Shown one piece after another: positions 63,320-64,000 of a stretch of 64,000 nt of DNA; positions within the stretch are counted from its first letter, which is position 1, and each line of letters begins with the position of its first letter. This DNA is from Acanthaster planci. Taxonomy: Eukaryota; Echinodermata; Asteroidea; Valvatida; Acanthasteridae. The stretch lies in assembly GCF_001949145.1 (NCBI RefSeq), contig NW_019091380.1:3052809-3116808 (forward strand). Direction: 5' to 3'. Both the position numbers and the translations under genes were made by a program. The notes under the pieces are model-generated. The model ran no database searches and was not told the origin of the DNA. It saw only the letters and a list, made by a program, of their open reading frames with translations.

Positions 63320-63466
63320 ATGAGTGATGACAAGGGGCTGACTTTTGCTACATTTAATTGGAATGCAGCGTACCAGTACTTTGAGAGAGCATATCCAACC
63401 GCCACTGCAAAACAAATTAACTTACGGTGTTTACCCTACTGCGCACATGGGCGCGTACCCATACAG
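63320..63466 (+). CDS. Candidate first exon, unknown protein
   Basis: Forty-nine codons run from an ATG with A at -3 to the donor CAG|GTAACC, phase 0. The peptide starts MSDDKGLTFATFNWNAAYQY and continues FERAYPTATAKQINL. The codon pattern is moderately protein-like. The frame remains open beyond the donor to 63616 but becomes AT-rich. There is no promoter signal and no recognised family. Confidence 0.22.
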
Positions 63467-63616
63467 GTAACCGGTACTGTTATTATTGTCAATGCTCTGT
63501 GCCAGGAGAACTTGCTGCCAAACAGATTCTGCTGTATTTCTGCAAATACAGCAGTAATAAAAATATGCTATTTTGGTAAAACAAAAGCATTTGCGAACTC
63601 ATTGAAAATTGTGTAA

Positions 63617-64000
63617 AGGAAGCTGCCCAGATAAAATGACACTCAAAAGCAAATAAAAAAGTCTATAGATGTTACGGTCAGTGGAGCTTTGCTGATTATT
63701 AGAATACTGGGATATTCAACTATCAAATGTTCAAATACCATGGTATTTCATTTGAAAACTGAATATCTGGAGTGAAAATCAATGAAATAAACAGGGGAGT
63801 ATTCAATTATTTGGTCACAAAATTGTACTCTTCAAACATTTTCCCAAGATGCTACAAATAAACTTACAGGCATCTGAATGCATGTACATGTGTGCCCAGC
63901 TGTAAGGCCAAAAAGTACTTTTCCTTCAAGTTTTGTATTTTTACCTTTTTGTAAACAAATATATTTTGTTTCTGCTTTGGTGGGAATTTGGTACATATAT
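63617..64000. other. No gene recognised
   Basis: AT-rich tail with one ACATGTACATGTG tract near 63881. Confidence 0.5.

Noticed and set aside
1-64000. CRISPR array, operon or prokaryotic gene cluster
   Set aside because: No regularly spaced repeats, no dense ORFs, and clear eukaryotic introns and SINEs.

Overview
This is a single-exon-density, AT-rich eukaryotic window with one assembly gap (12456-12850). It has no operons, no long ORFs and no prokaryotic features. The repeat content points to a marine deuterostome invertebrate, most probably an echinoderm or close relative. The clues are very frequent palindromic ACATGTACATGTA tracts, terminal-inverted-repeat elements starting GGGCCCAATTTCA, tRNA-derived SINE pieces, and many short foldback elements. 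The taxon is an inference; no gene here names it.

Protein-coding content is sparse. The best exon is on the minus strand at 4569-4778: an ATG, a ten-alanine run, a Met/Pro/Leu-rich segment and a consensus donor AAG|GTAAAC. The GC-richer, GA-rich sequence from 4779 to about 5300 looks like its 5'UTR and promoter. A second good exon, also minus strand, is at 29825-29926: an ATG, a proline run, an aromatic-rich segment and a donor CAG|GTAAGA, with a GC box just upstream. Both end in phase 0 and both lead toward the window start. They could therefore be alternative first exons of one gene whose common exons lie left of base 1, or two separate genes. Weaker phase-0 candidates on the same strand lie at 37615-37803, 45178-45222 and 61492-61543. 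Weaker plus-strand candidates lie at 53826-54089, 55611-55658 and 63320-63466.

Most of what can be read with certainty is repeat biology. A non-autonomous DNA-transposon family with TIRs starting GGGTAATTCC or GGGTCATTCC has three copies (13933-14145, 33502-33747, 33407-33910). Each copy has a 4-bp target-site duplication, and one copy sits inside another. A 59-bp foldback with 23-bp perfect arms and a 7-bp duplication is at 19115-19173, with a degraded relative at 18573-18620. There are also a TTAA-flanked foldback (14458-14516), a long hairpin with 33-bp arms (44262-44443), two copies of a GGGAATAAAT MITE (56676-56846, 62990-63096), two GGGCCCAATTTCA-type elements (8249-8475, 17380-17651), and a cluster of tRNA-derived SINE pieces at 49.7-53.5 kb.

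The window therefore reads as intergenic and/or long-intron sequence upstream of, or within, a minus-strand gene with scattered short exons. No complete gene is present and no gene could be named with confidence.
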